Positions 51,441-59,747 of a stretch of DNA of 64,000 nt are shown one piece after another. How positions within the stretch are numbered: position 1 is the first letter of the stretch; each line of letters starts with the position of its first letter. The notes under the pieces were generated by a model, which saw nothing but the letters and a program-made list of their open reading frames with translations, made no database searches and had not been told where the DNA came from. The position numbers and the translations under genes are program-made. The DNA lies in the NCBI RefSeq assembly GCF_000612725.1, contig NZ_HG964453.1, forward strand, positions 422,106 through 486,105, read 5' to 3'. This DNA is from Mycolicibacterium austroafricanum. GTDB taxonomy: Bacteria > Actinomycetota > Actinomycetes > Mycobacteriales > Mycobacteriaceae.

Positions 51441-52880
51441 ATGCGACTCGACAGGCGGATGAAGATCCAGCTCGCGCTCTTCGCAGTGATCGCCCTGATG
51501 GCGATGGGCGTCATGGGCGTGCACTTCATGAAGCTCCCGGCCAAGCTCTTCGGCGTCGGGCGCTACACGGTGACCGTGCAGCTGCCGCAGGCCGGTGGCC
51601 TCTACAGCGGAGGGAACGTCACCTACCGGGGCACCGAGGTGGGCCGCGTCGAAGCCGTGCGGCTGACCCCGGGGGGTGTGGACGCGGTGCTTTCGCTGAA
51701 GTCGGGCATCGACGTTCCGTCCGATCTGCGGGCCGAGGTACACAGCCAGTCGGCGATCGGCGAGCAGTACGTTGCGCTGTTGCCGCGCAGCGGCGATGCC
51801 CGGCCGCTGCGGGACGGTGACGTCATCACGCCGGCCGACACATCGGTGCCGCCGAACGTCAACACCCTGCTGGCCGATGCGAACGTGGGCCTGCAGGCGA
51901 TACCGCGCGACAACCTCCAGACGGTAGTCGAGGAGTCCTATGCGGCCGTGGGTGGTCTCGGCCCTGAGCTGTCTCGGATCGTCGACAGCTCAACGAAACT
52001 CGCGATCGAGGCGCGCAGACACCTCGATCCCCTGATCACGCTGATCGACCAGTCGCAGCCCGTCCTGGATTCGCAGACGCGCACCTCGGAGGCGATTCAA
52101 GCCTGGGCGGCACAGGTGGCGACGGTGACCACGCAGCTGCAGACGCAGGACCAGACCCTCGCCCGCGTCATCGACGACGGGGGCGAGTCGGCCGATGCCG
52201 TGCGGCAACTGGTCGACCGGGTGAAACCAACCCTGCCCATCGTGCTGGCCAACCTGGTGAGCGTGGGTCAGGTTGCGGTGACCTACCACGACAACATCGA
52301 ACAGCTCCTTGTGCTGTTCCCCGCCGTCGTGTCGGCGGAGCAGGCCGGCCTGGTGGCGAACCTGCACACCAAACAGGACTACAAGGGTCAGTATCTGAGC
52401 TTCAACCTGAACATCAACCTGCCCCCGCCCTGCACCACCGGGTTCCTGCCGGCACAGCAGCAACGCTCGCCGGTCTTCGAGGATGCGCCCGAGCGTCCGC
52501 CCGGCGACCTGTATTGCCGGGTTCCGCAGGATTCACCGCTCAATGTCCGCGGGGCACACAACATCCCGTGTGCGACCAGACCGGGGAAACGTGCTCCCAC
52601 GGTCGCCATCTGCGAGAGCGACGAAATCTACGTACCGCTCAACGACGGATTCAACTGGAAGGGCGATCCGAACGCCACGTCGTCGGGTCAGCCCGTCCCG
52701 CAGTTGCCGCCGGCAGCCGGACCGCAAGTTGCCCCGCCGGCGCTGGCCGCCGCCGAATACGACCCGGCGACCGGTAGTTACATCGGGCCCGACGGTCGCT
52801 CGTACACCCAGGCAGACCTGGCCCAGGGCGCGCCGGCGGGCCAGACCTGGCAGACGATGCTGCTGCCGCCGGGGAGCTGA
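51441..52880 (+). CDS. mceF: Mce family protein MceF
   Basis: A 479-residue Mce protein that starts directly after the mceE stop. Anchor LALFAVIALMAMGVMGVHFM, MCE domain (YTVTVQLPQAGGLYSGGNVTYRGTEVGRVEAV; SAIGEQYVALLPRSG), helical region and a long extended C-terminus containing LNINLPPPCTTGFLPAQQQ and a Pro/Ala-rich tail with YDPATGSYIGPDGRSYTQ. Last gene of the operon; no mas (Mce-associated) genes follow. Confidence 0.92.
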   Translation: MRLDRRMKIQLALFAVIALMAMGVMGVHFMKLPAKLFGVGRYTVTVQLPQAGGLYSGGNVTYRGTEVGRVEAVRLTPGGVDAVLSLKSGIDVPSDLRAEVHSQSAIGEQYVALLPRSGDARPLRDGDVITPADTSVPPNVNTLLADANVGLQAIPRDNLQTVVEESYAAVGGLGPELSRIVDSSTKLAIEARRHLDPLITLIDQSQPVLDSQTRTSEAIQAWAAQVATVTTQLQTQDQTLARVIDDGGESADAVRQLVDRVKPTLPIVLANLVSVGQVAVTYHDNIEQLLVLFPAVVSAEQAGLVANLHTKQDYKGQYLSFNLNINLPPPCTTGFLPAQQQRSPVFEDAPERPPGDLYCRVPQDSPLNVRGAHNIPCATRPGKRAPTVAICESDEIYVPLNDGFNWKGDPNATSSGQPVPQLPPAAGPQVAPPALAAAEYDPATGSYIGPDGRSYTQADLAQGAPAGQTWQTMLLPPGS

Positions 52881-52890
52881 CCGCTGCGTG

Positions 52891-53085
52891 TCAATCCGCA
52901 ATGATGCGAAGCGCGCCCGACGGGCACATCCGCACCGCGTTGCGGGCGACGCTCTCGCTGCCGGCGGGCACCTGTTCGGCGATAAGCACCACGATGCCGT
53001 CGTCGTCCTGGTCGAAGACGGCGTCGGCGGTCATCACGCAGACCCCGGCGGCCATGCAGATCTCGCGGTCGCCTGCGACCCTCAA
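52891..53085 (-). CDS. Small P450-type ferredoxin ([3Fe-4S])
   Basis: A ~64-residue ferredoxin: LRVAGDREICMAAGVCVMTADAVF..., with C-x5-C and a distal CP motif (RMCPSGALRI). This three-Cys pattern ligates a 3Fe-4S cluster in actinobacterial P450 redox partners. The start is probably TTG at 53085, overlapping the stop of the SnoaL-like gene (TTGA); no ATG or GTG is available upstream in a sensible position. Third gene of the P450 operon, so it probably delivers electrons to that P450. Confidence 0.85.
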   Translation of the reverse strand: MRVAGDREICMAAGVCVMTADAVFDQDDDGIVVLIAEQVPAGSESVARNAVRMCPSGALRIIAD

Positions 53086-53495
53086 CGGGTGAACGCCTGC
53101 AGCGTGAGAGCCGAATTCATGAAGTCCCGGAAATGCAGCCAACGCCCGTCGCGCATCGTGATGATGTGCGCGAACTCCGATTCCCATTCATGGCCCGTCT
53201 CGAGCCGCCGGAACCGCTGACGGCCCCACGTCGCCAGCTCGTCGCCCTGCGCGATGAACTGCCACGCCTCCATCTCGGTGATGGCGATCGCCTGCCCGAC
53301 TCTGGTGAAGAACGTCACGGCTTCGTCGATGCCGCGGTAGTCACCGGCATAGGGGATCTCGTCGACGCCGTAGTAGGTGATCCGGATGTCCGGATCGAGC
53401 AGATCCAGGGCGGTCTGGAGGTCGCCCGCCGGTACCGCGGCGTAAATGGCTTTCGTCGCTTCGATATTGCGCAACTCGTTGGTGGCGGCGGTCAT
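53082..53495 (-). CDS. SnoaL-like/NTF2-fold protein
   Basis: A 137-residue NTF2-like protein: AIYAAVPAGDLQTALDLLDPDIRITYYGVDEIPYAG, FFTRVGQAI, RRLETGHEWESEFAHIITMRDGRWLHFRDF. The family includes polyketide cyclases, ketosteroid isomerases and limonene-epoxide hydrolases, but catalytic residues cannot be assigned. It lies between P450 and ferredoxin genes with 4-nt overlaps, so it may process the P450 product. Confidence 0.82.
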   Translation of the reverse strand: MTAATNELRNIEATKAIYAAVPAGDLQTALDLLDPDIRITYYGVDEIPYAGDYRGIDEAVTFFTRVGQAIAITEMEAWQFIAQGDELATWGRQRFRRLETGHEWESEFAHIITMRDGRWLHFRDFMNSALTLQAFTR

Positions 53496-54733
53496 GACAG
53501 ATGCAGCGGGAGGCGGACGTAGGCGTGGGTCAGCAGGCTCGCGGTCTGTTTGGTGCCGGGGTCGTCGGTCAGTGCGATCGTGCGATACCGGTCGAGCACC
53601 GCATTCAGCACGGCCATCACCTCAAGGCGGGCCAGTGAGGCGCCGAGGCAGAAATGCAGACCGTGCCCCATCGACAGCTGCTGGCGGATATTGGGCCGGT
53701 CGAGATCCAGCACGTTGGGGTCGGCGAACACGTCGGGGTCGCGATTGGCCGAACCGAAGAACAGCGCCACCCACTCGCCCTTGCGAATCAGCTTGCCCCC
53801 GACCTCGACATCGCGGGTCGCAATGCGGAAGAGTCGCTGCGGCGGTCCGTCGAGTCGCATGGTCTCCTCGACGAAGACGTTGAGCAGCGCGCGATCAGCG
53901 CGCATCCGCGCGGTGGTCTCCGGGTCGCGTGCCATGGCGTGCAACAAGTTCCCGATCAGGAACGTCGTAGTCTCACTGCCTGCCACCACCAACGTGACGC
54001 AGAACCGCACGATCTCCTCCGGAGTGAGTCGCTGGCCACCGACCTCGGCACGCAGCAGCGCCGAGATGAGATCCTCGGCGTCTTCGACGTCGTCGGTCGG
54101 CGCCTGTTCGGCCAACCGGGCTGTGTGCTCGGTGAGCCGGCCCGCGAATGCTGCCACCATCTCGTCGTTGCTCGCGATGCGTTCGTCCGGTGTCAGCGAC
54201 GACGACAGCATGAACGCGTTGGCCCACCGCTTGAACCGGACGTGGTCACCGTCGGGCAACCCGAGAAGTCGCACCATCGCGCGGGTCGGGACCTCGGCGG
54301 CGAATTCCATCACGTCGACCTCGCCACTGCCGAGATCCTCGAGTAGGCGAGGCACCAGTTCGCCGAGCCAACCCTCGAGGCGTTTGACCCGCCGCGGGGA
54401 GAACGCCTGGCTGACGAGTTTGCGTTCGATCTCGTGCTTGGGCGGATCGGTGTTGACGAGCATCAGGCTCGGCGCCGACGACGCTTCCTGCAATGGATCT
54501 CGGGAGGAGAACGTCGCGCTGTCCCGGGCGGCTTCGAAGACCTGGTCGTATCGGAACAGCGCCCATGCGGTCACGGGTTCGTCGGCACCGGGAATGGTTC
54601 CCGGCGGCCAGTCACGGTAGCCCGCAACGGGGGACAGGCGCCGGAGTTGGTTGTACAACGGGTACGGATCGGCGATGCCGGACGCCGTGGTCAGGAGTTC
54701 GAGAGCCGAAGCAGTGGTCGATGACATGGTCAT
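53492..54733 (-). CDS. Cytochrome P450 (copy 2)
   Basis: A 413-residue class I P450 with I-helix VVAGSETTTFLIGN (acid–Thr pair), K-helix EETMRL (ExxR) and heme loop MGHGLHFCLGASLARLE. The ATG at 54733 is 19 nt below conserved element B; a second ATG two codons in is possible. First gene of the P450–SnoaL–ferredoxin operon, divergent from a GAF-LuxR regulator. Substrate unknown; the N-terminal region (LVNTDPPKHEIERKLVSQAFSPRRV) is that of lipid/terpenoid-type bacterial P450s. Confidence 0.92.
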   Translation of the reverse strand: MTMSSTTASALELLTTASGIADPYPLYNQLRRLSPVAGYRDWPPGTIPGADEPVTAWALFRYDQVFEAARDSATFSSRDPLQEASSAPSLMLVNTDPPKHEIERKLVSQAFSPRRVKRLEGWLGELVPRLLEDLGSGEVDVMEFAAEVPTRAMVRLLGLPDGDHVRFKRWANAFMLSSSLTPDERIASNDEMVAAFAGRLTEHTARLAEQAPTDDVEDAEDLISALLRAEVGGQRLTPEEIVRFCVTLVVAGSETTTFLIGNLLHAMARDPETTARMRADRALLNVFVEETMRLDGPPQRLFRIATRDVEVGGKLIRKGEWVALFFGSANRDPDVFADPNVLDLDRPNIRQQLSMGHGLHFCLGASLARLEVMAVLNAVLDRYRTIALTDDPGTKQTASLLTHAYVRLPLHLS

Positions 54734-54752
54734 CAGCCTGTTTCAGCCCGCG

Positions 54753-54806
54753 CAGCAAATCGATCCCCCGTTGGAGAGGACTCATGCCCCCGTACGAGGT
54801 GAATTG
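54753..54806 (-). promoter_or_regulatory. 54-nt conserved regulatory element, copy B (P450 side)
   Basis: Read on the minus strand it matches 43326–43379 at 45 of 54 positions without gaps. It lies in the 129-nt gap between the P450 and the divergent GAF-LuxR gene, oriented toward the P450 with its TTTGCTG end 19 nt before the start codon. Most probably the binding site of the adjacent GAF-LuxR protein. Confidence 0.82.
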
Positions 54807-54862
54807 CGTTCTGTTGACGTAATCCACCGCGGCGGGCCTCCGGCGGGAGGACAGTTGTCACC

Positions 54863-56062
54863 GTGACTGCTATCGGTGACATCGCGGACAGCCCCGGCAT
54901 TCCGGAGATCGGTGCCCTCGCCGACGGAGACCACCCGGGGTGGTCGTCGCGGCCAGCCGTGGAGTCCGACGCGGCGCGCCGGTACCACGAGACGTTCCGG
55001 GATTGCGACGTCGACCCGACCGACGACCCGATGGCGGTCGTGGGCGAAGCGGTCGACGCGAAGGTGAGCATTGTCCGCAACGCGCTCGAGGCGCTCGGCG
55101 ACGACGAGGCACTCAACGCACTCGACGCGGCGCTCGACCTTGCATCGCTGGAACGCGACCTGATCGAGGACGGTGCGCGCAGACGCACCTTCGCGCTTTT
55201 GCAGGTGCAGGAGGGGCTCAGCAAGCTGCGGGCGGTCGACGATGTCGCGATGATCGTCGACCGCGCCCCGCGGGAACTGGTCGAATCGTGTGGCTTCGAC
55301 CGCGCGGTGCTCTTTCGTGTCCACGAAGGGCGGATGGTCATGGAGTCGGCGTACTTCGGCGACGACCGGGCGGGCGCAGAGAAGATGGTCGCGTTCGCGC
55401 AGTCGGTGGCTCCGCCGTTGGACCACATGCTTCTTGAAACCCAGATGATCCGCCGTCGCTCGCCCGCGATCGTGCACGACGCCCGTAACGATCCGCGCGT
55501 CAACAGGCCGATTGTCGACTTCTCGATGACTCACTCGTATGTTGCGGCACCGGTGATGCCGACCGGCAAGGTGATCGGCTTCCTGCACGCCGACCGGCTC
55601 TACTCGGGGCGCAGGGTCGACGAGATCGACCGCGACACCGTGTGGGCATTCGCCGAGGGTTTCGGCTACGCCTACGAGCGCACCGTTCTTCTCGAGCGGA
55701 TGCGGCGCCAGCACGCCGAGGTGCGGCGCGCCCTGGCATCGGCCGACGAGGCGGCGCGCGCGTTGCAGGACGCCGATCTGGATCTGCGCAAGATCGAACC
55801 AGTCGAACGCAGCGCTGCCGCGCAGTCGCTGGCCGAGGTCCACACTCGGGTTCTGGGCATGCTGACGCGCCGTGAGGTCGAGGTGCTGCGCCTGATGGCC
55901 GCCGGGCGCACCAACCAGCAGATCGCCGACGAACTCGTGATCTCGGCGGGCACGGTCAAGTCCCATGTCAAGCGGGTTCTGCGGAAACTGCACGCCACCA
56001 ACCGCGCCGAGGCGGCGTCGGCCTACGTGCGACTGGCCATCGCACCCGCCGTCGACGGTTAG
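54863..56062 (+). CDS. GAF-domain LuxR-type regulator (copy 2)
   Basis: A 399-residue regulator: an extra N-terminal helical region (~1–110), GAF domain (~115–290; [49 protein letters not shown]), linker, and C-terminal LuxR helix-turn-helix ([36 protein letters not shown]). GTG start. Divergent from the P450 operon across element B. It is about 100 residues longer than the homologue at 37117, the excess being N-terminal. Confidence 0.9.
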   Translation: MTAIGDIADSPGIPEIGALADGDHPGWSSRPAVESDAARRYHETFRDCDVDPTDDPMAVVGEAVDAKVSIVRNALEALGDDEALNALDAALDLASLERDLIEDGARRRTFALLQVQEGLSKLRAVDDVAMIVDRAPRELVESCGFDRAVLFRVHEGRMVMESAYFGDDRAGAEKMVAFAQSVAPPLDHMLLETQMIRRRSPAIVHDARNDPRVNRPIVDFSMTHSYVAAPVMPTGKVIGFLHADRLYSGRRVDEIDRDTVWAFAEGFGYAYERTVLLERMRRQHAEVRRALASADEAARALQDADLDLRKIEPVERSAAAQSLAEVHTRVLGMLTRREVEVLRLMAAGRTNQQIADELVISAGTVKSHVKRVLRKLHATNRAEAASAYVRLAIAPAVDG

Positions 56063-56300
56063 ACGGTGACACCCCGCCGCGCGGCAGGCCTGGCAGAGGT
56101 CCGCGGCGCGGAGCCGCCGCGTCGCCACGTCGATCGGCGTGTCCCGAATCGATGGTCGCCGCCATCAGATTTGCCGACTACAGCGGAGCGGTAGGCCGAC
56201 ACCGCCGGCATCAAGATCAGAAATCGTTGCCGAACCGGCTCCGGTGTGTGGCCTCCCGTCCAGCAAAGCGCTCTGAGCGCCTGTCCACGGAAGAGGGCAA

Positions 56301-56312
56301 TGGTCTATACCA
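56301..56312. promoter_or_regulatory. DasR/GntR-like palindrome
   Basis: TGGTCTATACCA differs by one base from the TGGTCTAGACCA core of actinobacterial dre sites (GlcNAc-responsive DasR/NagR). Located 285 nt upstream of the porin start. Single occurrence; could be chance. Confidence 0.3.
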
Positions 56313-56538
56313 CCTGCGGCAACGTCGATATGACCAGGAGTCTGCGGTGGAACGGCCGGTGAGACGTTTGTGCCAGAACGGCGCCGCATCTCCGGTCCGC
56401 AAATCTTTGCCGTTGTGAACTACCGGAGTGTGACCTGCGGGTAAGCGGATCGAGACGCTGGCTCGCAAACACTTTGCTGCGCTGGACGCCTACGCGTGCT
56501 GCGTGAAATTTCTTTACGAAAACCGCAAACATGTCAAG

Positions 56539-56552
56539 TTACTCGTGAGTAA
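56539..56552. promoter_or_regulatory. TetR-like palindromic operator upstream of the porin gene
   Basis: TTACTC-GT-GAGTAA is a perfect 6+6 inverted repeat, followed 1 nt later by another TTACTCG half-site (56554–56560). It lies 45 nt before the porin ATG, where an operator would overlap the promoter. Confidence 0.5.
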
Positions 56553-56596
56553 ATTACTCGCCGTTCAGTTAGTCGTGTCACAACGAAGGAGCATTG

Positions 56597-57862
56597 ATGC
56601 ACGTTGCAGTCAGATCGCCCCTGGCAACCGGTGTCGCTTTGGTGGGGGCGGGTGCTATCGCACTCACTCCTGTCCATCCGTCGTTACCGGACATCTCGGT
56701 TCCGGCCGTCTCGTCGATGGCGGTCCAGCTCACCGCACAGCCGAATCCGATTGCTCTGTGGACGGAAGTGTTCGCCGGAGCGATCAACAACATCGGTGGT
56801 CTGGGCGAGGACCTCCTCTCGGACCCGTTTCCCGTCCTGAACCAGATCCTGCGGAACCAGTTCGGCTATCTCCAGACCATCGGCGAGGCCGGCAAGGGGA
56901 TCATCGACGGCCTGGTGGAGTACGCCTCGCCAGACAATCCTTTCGGTCTGCAGGCCGGCATCCGAGATGCGGTCGCACAGTTCAAGGCGGGCGACATCGG
57001 CGCGGCCTTCACCACCCTTGCCTCCACGGTGATCACCGGACCCATCATCGTCGGTGCCGGATTGCCCCTGCTGATGTCCGGCCTCCTGGAGGTCCCGGTG
57101 AAGATGGCGCAGAACTTCACCGACGCGGTCGCCGCGCTGCTCAATCCGACGACAGCGGTACCGCTGATCACGGCCGCGTTGGGCCCCATCCTCGGCCCTT
57201 TCAGCGCTCTGGGCGCGTCGGTGCAGGACTTCGTCGAGGCTCTCGGCTCCGGCGACGTCCTCGATGCGATCACGACGGTGATCAACGTCCCCGCCAAGCT
57301 CGTCGGAGCGGCCCTCAACGGATTCACCGACGAGGGAGGGAACTTCTTCGCCGGGATTCTGACCGTCAGCGACGATCCGTTCAGTGCAGGCCTGCTCCAG
57401 ACGCTTCTGGTGACGGTCCCGCGCGCGGTCGCGGCGGCGCTCGGCGCCGAGGACGCCCCGGCGAGGGTGGCAGGTGCTCTCGGCGAGGTGTCTTCGCCCA
57501 TCAGCGAGCCCGCAGCGGCCGTCACGGTTTCGGTCACCGAAACGGATTCGGCGACAACCGAAGTCGACTCGGCCACGGAGGTCCCTGCGGCGGAGCCGGA
57601 AGAGACGCCGACGGCGCCGGCTGAGGAAGCGCCGGTTGAGGAAGCGCCGGCCGAAGAGCGTGCTGACACTTCTGCGGAAGACGGTGCGGTTCAGGGCGAC
57701 GCCGAAGTCACCGACGGCGAGCCGGTGGTTGACGAGGCGGCCGACGGAGACGACGCGCCGACATCGGATGACACCGAGGCCGACGATGCCGGTGCGGACG
57801 AGGGCACGCCGAGCGACACCTCGGCCGGTGACGCCGACTCGACGGATTCATCCGCCGCGTAG
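56597..57862 (+). CDS. GjpA-type outer-membrane porin-like protein
   Basis: A ~421-residue secreted/outer-membrane protein. The N-terminal signal-like segment is followed by ALWTEVFAGAINNIGGLGEDLLSDPFPVLNQILRNQFGY and repeated hydrophobic amphipathic stretches (TTLASTVITGPIIVGAGLPLLMSGLLEVP). It ends in a ~120-residue acidic Ala/Glu/Asp/Thr-rich tail. The N-terminal two thirds resemble the mycobacterial/Gordonia GjpA porin family. ATG at 56597 with AAGGAG at 5 nt (a TTG directly before is less likely). Transcribed alone; a possible entry route for solutes. Confidence 0.75.
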   Translation: MHVAVRSPLATGVALVGAGAIALTPVHPSLPDISVPAVSSMAVQLTAQPNPIALWTEVFAGAINNIGGLGEDLLSDPFPVLNQILRNQFGYLQTIGEAGKGIIDGLVEYASPDNPFGLQAGIRDAVAQFKAGDIGAAFTTLASTVITGPIIVGAGLPLLMSGLLEVPVKMAQNFTDAVAALLNPTTAVPLITAALGPILGPFSALGASVQDFVEALGSGDVLDAITTVINVPAKLVGAALNGFTDEGGNFFAGILTVSDDPFSAGLLQTLLVTVPRAVAAALGAEDAPARVAGALGEVSSPISEPAAAVTVSVTETDSATTEVDSATEVPAAEPEETPTAPAEEAPVEEAPAEERADTSAEDGAVQGDAEVTDGEPVVDEAADGDDAPTSDDTEADDAGADEGTPSDTSAGDADSTDSSAA

Positions 57863-57872
57863 TACAGGTCAG

Positions 57873-57907
57873 CGCAGGCCCCCGCGCGTGTGGTGCGGGG
57901 GCCTGCG
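57873..57907. terminator. Bidirectional terminator hairpin
   Basis: A perfect 13-bp stem (arms 57873–57885 and 57895–57907, CGCAGGCCCCCGC and its complement) with a 9-nt loop, centred in the 53-nt gap between the convergent porin and dehydrogenase genes. Confidence 0.85.
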
Positions 57908-57915
57908 TCTGCGCG

Positions 57916-58878
57916 TCAACGCGGTGACATGCCCGCCGCGCGGTAGGCCTCGTCGATCAGGGCCATGTTGGCCACCGCGTCGGCGGTGTCGAGCGGAATC
58001 GGCGTGCCGCGCTCGACATGGTCGGTGAACGCCTCCAGCTGATAGGTGTAAGACGTTCTCGTGCCGTGGCGCTCGACGGTGGTGCCGTCCTCCGTGTGCA
58101 GGGTCAGCCTGTCGTCGTCGTGCGGCTTGATGAAGTCGTGCACGAACGCTTCTCCGCGGGTACCGATCAGCCGCAGCGTGAACGAATACTCGTCGTCCAC
58201 CATCGAGTTCGTCGTCAGACCGGTCAGGCCCGAGGGGAACACCAGCTCCGCGTCGAAGCGCTCGTCCACTCCCGGGATGCGTTGCACGGCCGTCGCCGCG
58301 AGCACCGAGGGCGTGCCGAACCTGCGCATGACGTGCAACCCGTAGCAGCCGAGATCCATCAGCGCCCCGCCGGCGAGCTCCAGTGACCACCGCGGATCGT
58401 CGGATTGTGGTGCGGGCATGCCCATCCGGACCTCGATGCGGGTGAGTTCACCGAGCGTGCCGTCGCCGGCCAGTGAAAGGGCCCGCTGCGTGACGGGGTG
58501 GAAGAGGTAGTGGAATCCCTCCATCACGGTGACGCCCGCGGCATCGGCCGCGGCGGCGACGCGCGCTGCTTCGCCCCGGTCACGTGCGAACGGCTTCTCG
58601 GTCAGTACCGGTTTTCCCGCCGCCACCGCGGCCAGGTTCCACGGTGCGTGCAACGCGTTGGCAAGCGGGTTGTAGACGATGTCGACCTGCGGGTCGGTCA
58701 CCACGTCCTGATAGGAGGCCAGCACCCGCTCCACACCGTACTTGTCGGCGAAAGCCTGGGCGCGCAACGGATCACGCGCTGCGACGGCGATCAGCCGGTG
58801 CCCGAGCTCCCGCGCCGGCTCGACGATCGCCGACGCGGCGATCCGGGACGCACCGAGGATCCCGATCCGCAGGCTCAC
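57916..58878 (-). CDS. Gfo/Idh/MocA-family oxidoreductase
   Basis: A 320-residue NAD(P)-dependent dehydrogenase: IGILGASRIAASAIVEPA, PVLTEKPFARDRGEA (catalytic Lys), GGALMDLGCYGLHVMRRFG in place of the Asp-His pair of IolG, which places it with the dihydrodiol/xylose dehydrogenase subgroup. GTG start overlaps the iolE-like stop (GTGA). Last gene of a four-gene operon with IolG, IolE and an Fe/2OG oxygenase. Exact substrate unknown. Confidence 0.85.
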   Translation of the reverse strand: MSLRIGILGASRIAASAIVEPARELGHRLIAVAARDPLRAQAFADKYGVERVLASYQDVVTDPQVDIVYNPLANALHAPWNLAAVAAGKPVLTEKPFARDRGEAARVAAAADAAGVTVMEGFHYLFHPVTQRALSLAGDGTLGELTRIEVRMGMPAPQSDDPRWSLELAGGALMDLGCYGLHVMRRFGTPSVLAATAVQRIPGVDERFDAELVFPSGLTGLTTNSMVDDEYSFTLRLIGTRGEAFVHDFIKPHDDDRLTLHTEDGTTVERHGTRTSYTYQLEAFTDHVERGTPIPLDTADAVANMALIDEAYRAAGMSPR

Positions 58879-59747
58879 GCGGACACGCCGGACGCAGCGC
58901 CCTGAAGGAACGCGACGCTGGCGACGACATCTGCGAGCGGACCCGCGCCGCGGGGCTCACCGTCGAGGATGGTGTCCTGCTCCATCACGTACCATCCGTC
59001 GAAGCCGTTGTCCTCCAACGTCTTGACGATGCCCGCGATGTCGACATCGCCGGACCCCAGCGGCACGTACATCCCCGCGGCCACGGCCTGTGTGTAGCTG
59101 AGCTCACCCGACTGCACCTTCGCGGCCAGTGCGGCGTCGACATCCTTGAGATGGGCGTGCTTGATGCGTCCGGGCACCTCTCGTGTCAGCGCCAGCGGAT
59201 CCGTCCCGCCGATCAACAGGTGACCGGTGTCCAGGCACAGGGGGATGTGGGATCCCGACAGCACGCGGTCCACCTCGGCGCGGGTCTCCACCATGGTGCC
59301 GACGTGCGGATGCAGCACCGCCGTCAAACCGCGTGCGGCGACGATACCGGCCAGTCGGTCCAGGTTGGACAGCAGTGTGGCCCAATGGTTTTCGTCGAGA
59401 TCGGGCCGTTCGTCGTAGCCGTCAAGGCCGGTCGCCGCCGCCAGCACCACAATCCCGGCTCCGGCCGCGACCAGCGACTCCAGCGGTCCGGCGAGGTCGT
59501 CGGCCGGGTCATGGTCGTCCTTGTACAGCACCACCGGCACGAATCCACCGACGCACGCGAGCCCGAACCCGTCGAGCAGCTTCACGAGTTCCCCGGTGTC
59601 GGTGGGCAGGAAGCCCTCCGGTCCCAGCTCGGTCGCGGTCAACCCGGCCTGCCGCATCTCCGCCAGTACGCGGTCCGAGTCGAGCTGGTAACCCCAGCCG
59701 GGTACCTCGCACACCCCCCACGAAATCGGCGCACCCGCGATCTTCAC
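58875..59747 (-). CDS. iolE: Inosose dehydratase-like protein (IolE)
   Basis: A ~290-residue TIM-barrel protein with the IolE hallmark start VKIAGAPISWGVCEVPGWG, and metal/substrate segments VLHPHVGTMVET, LCLDTGHLLIGG, IKHAHLKDVD and WYVMEQD. The family dehydrates 2-keto-myo-inositol to the IolD substrate. The GTG has AAAGGAG at 8 nt and overlaps the iolG stop. No other iolE is present in the window, so it may complete the pathway of the iolCBD operon at 1–7 kb. Confidence 0.9.
   Translation of the reverse strand: MKIAGAPISWGVCEVPGWGYQLDSDRVLAEMRQAGLTATELGPEGFLPTDTGELVKLLDGFGLACVGGFVPVVLYKDDHDPADDLAGPLESLVAAGAGIVVLAAATGLDGYDERPDLDENHWATLLSNLDRLAGIVAARGLTAVLHPHVGTMVETRAEVDRVLSGSHIPLCLDTGHLLIGGTDPLALTREVPGRIKHAHLKDVDAALAAKVQSGELSYTQAVAAGMYVPLGSGDVDIAGIVKTLEDNGFDGWYVMEQDTILDGEPRGAGPLADVVASVAFLQGAASGVSA

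Larger units (their letters stand above)
56063..56596. other. 534-nt intergenic region before the porin gene
   Basis: No convincing gene. It holds a GntR/DasR-like palindrome (56301–56312), an AT-rich tail from 56500 with a TetR-like palindrome (56539–56552) and the AAGGAG ribosome site of the porin. Such a long leader is unusual for this compact window, so an untranslated 5' region or unrecognised small RNA is possible. Confidence 0.5.

Noticed and set aside
56152..56418. An 88-codon plus-strand frame in the gap before the porin gene
   Set aside because: No ribosome-binding site, no recognisable domain, Arg/Ser-rich translation typical of non-coding GC-rich sequence.
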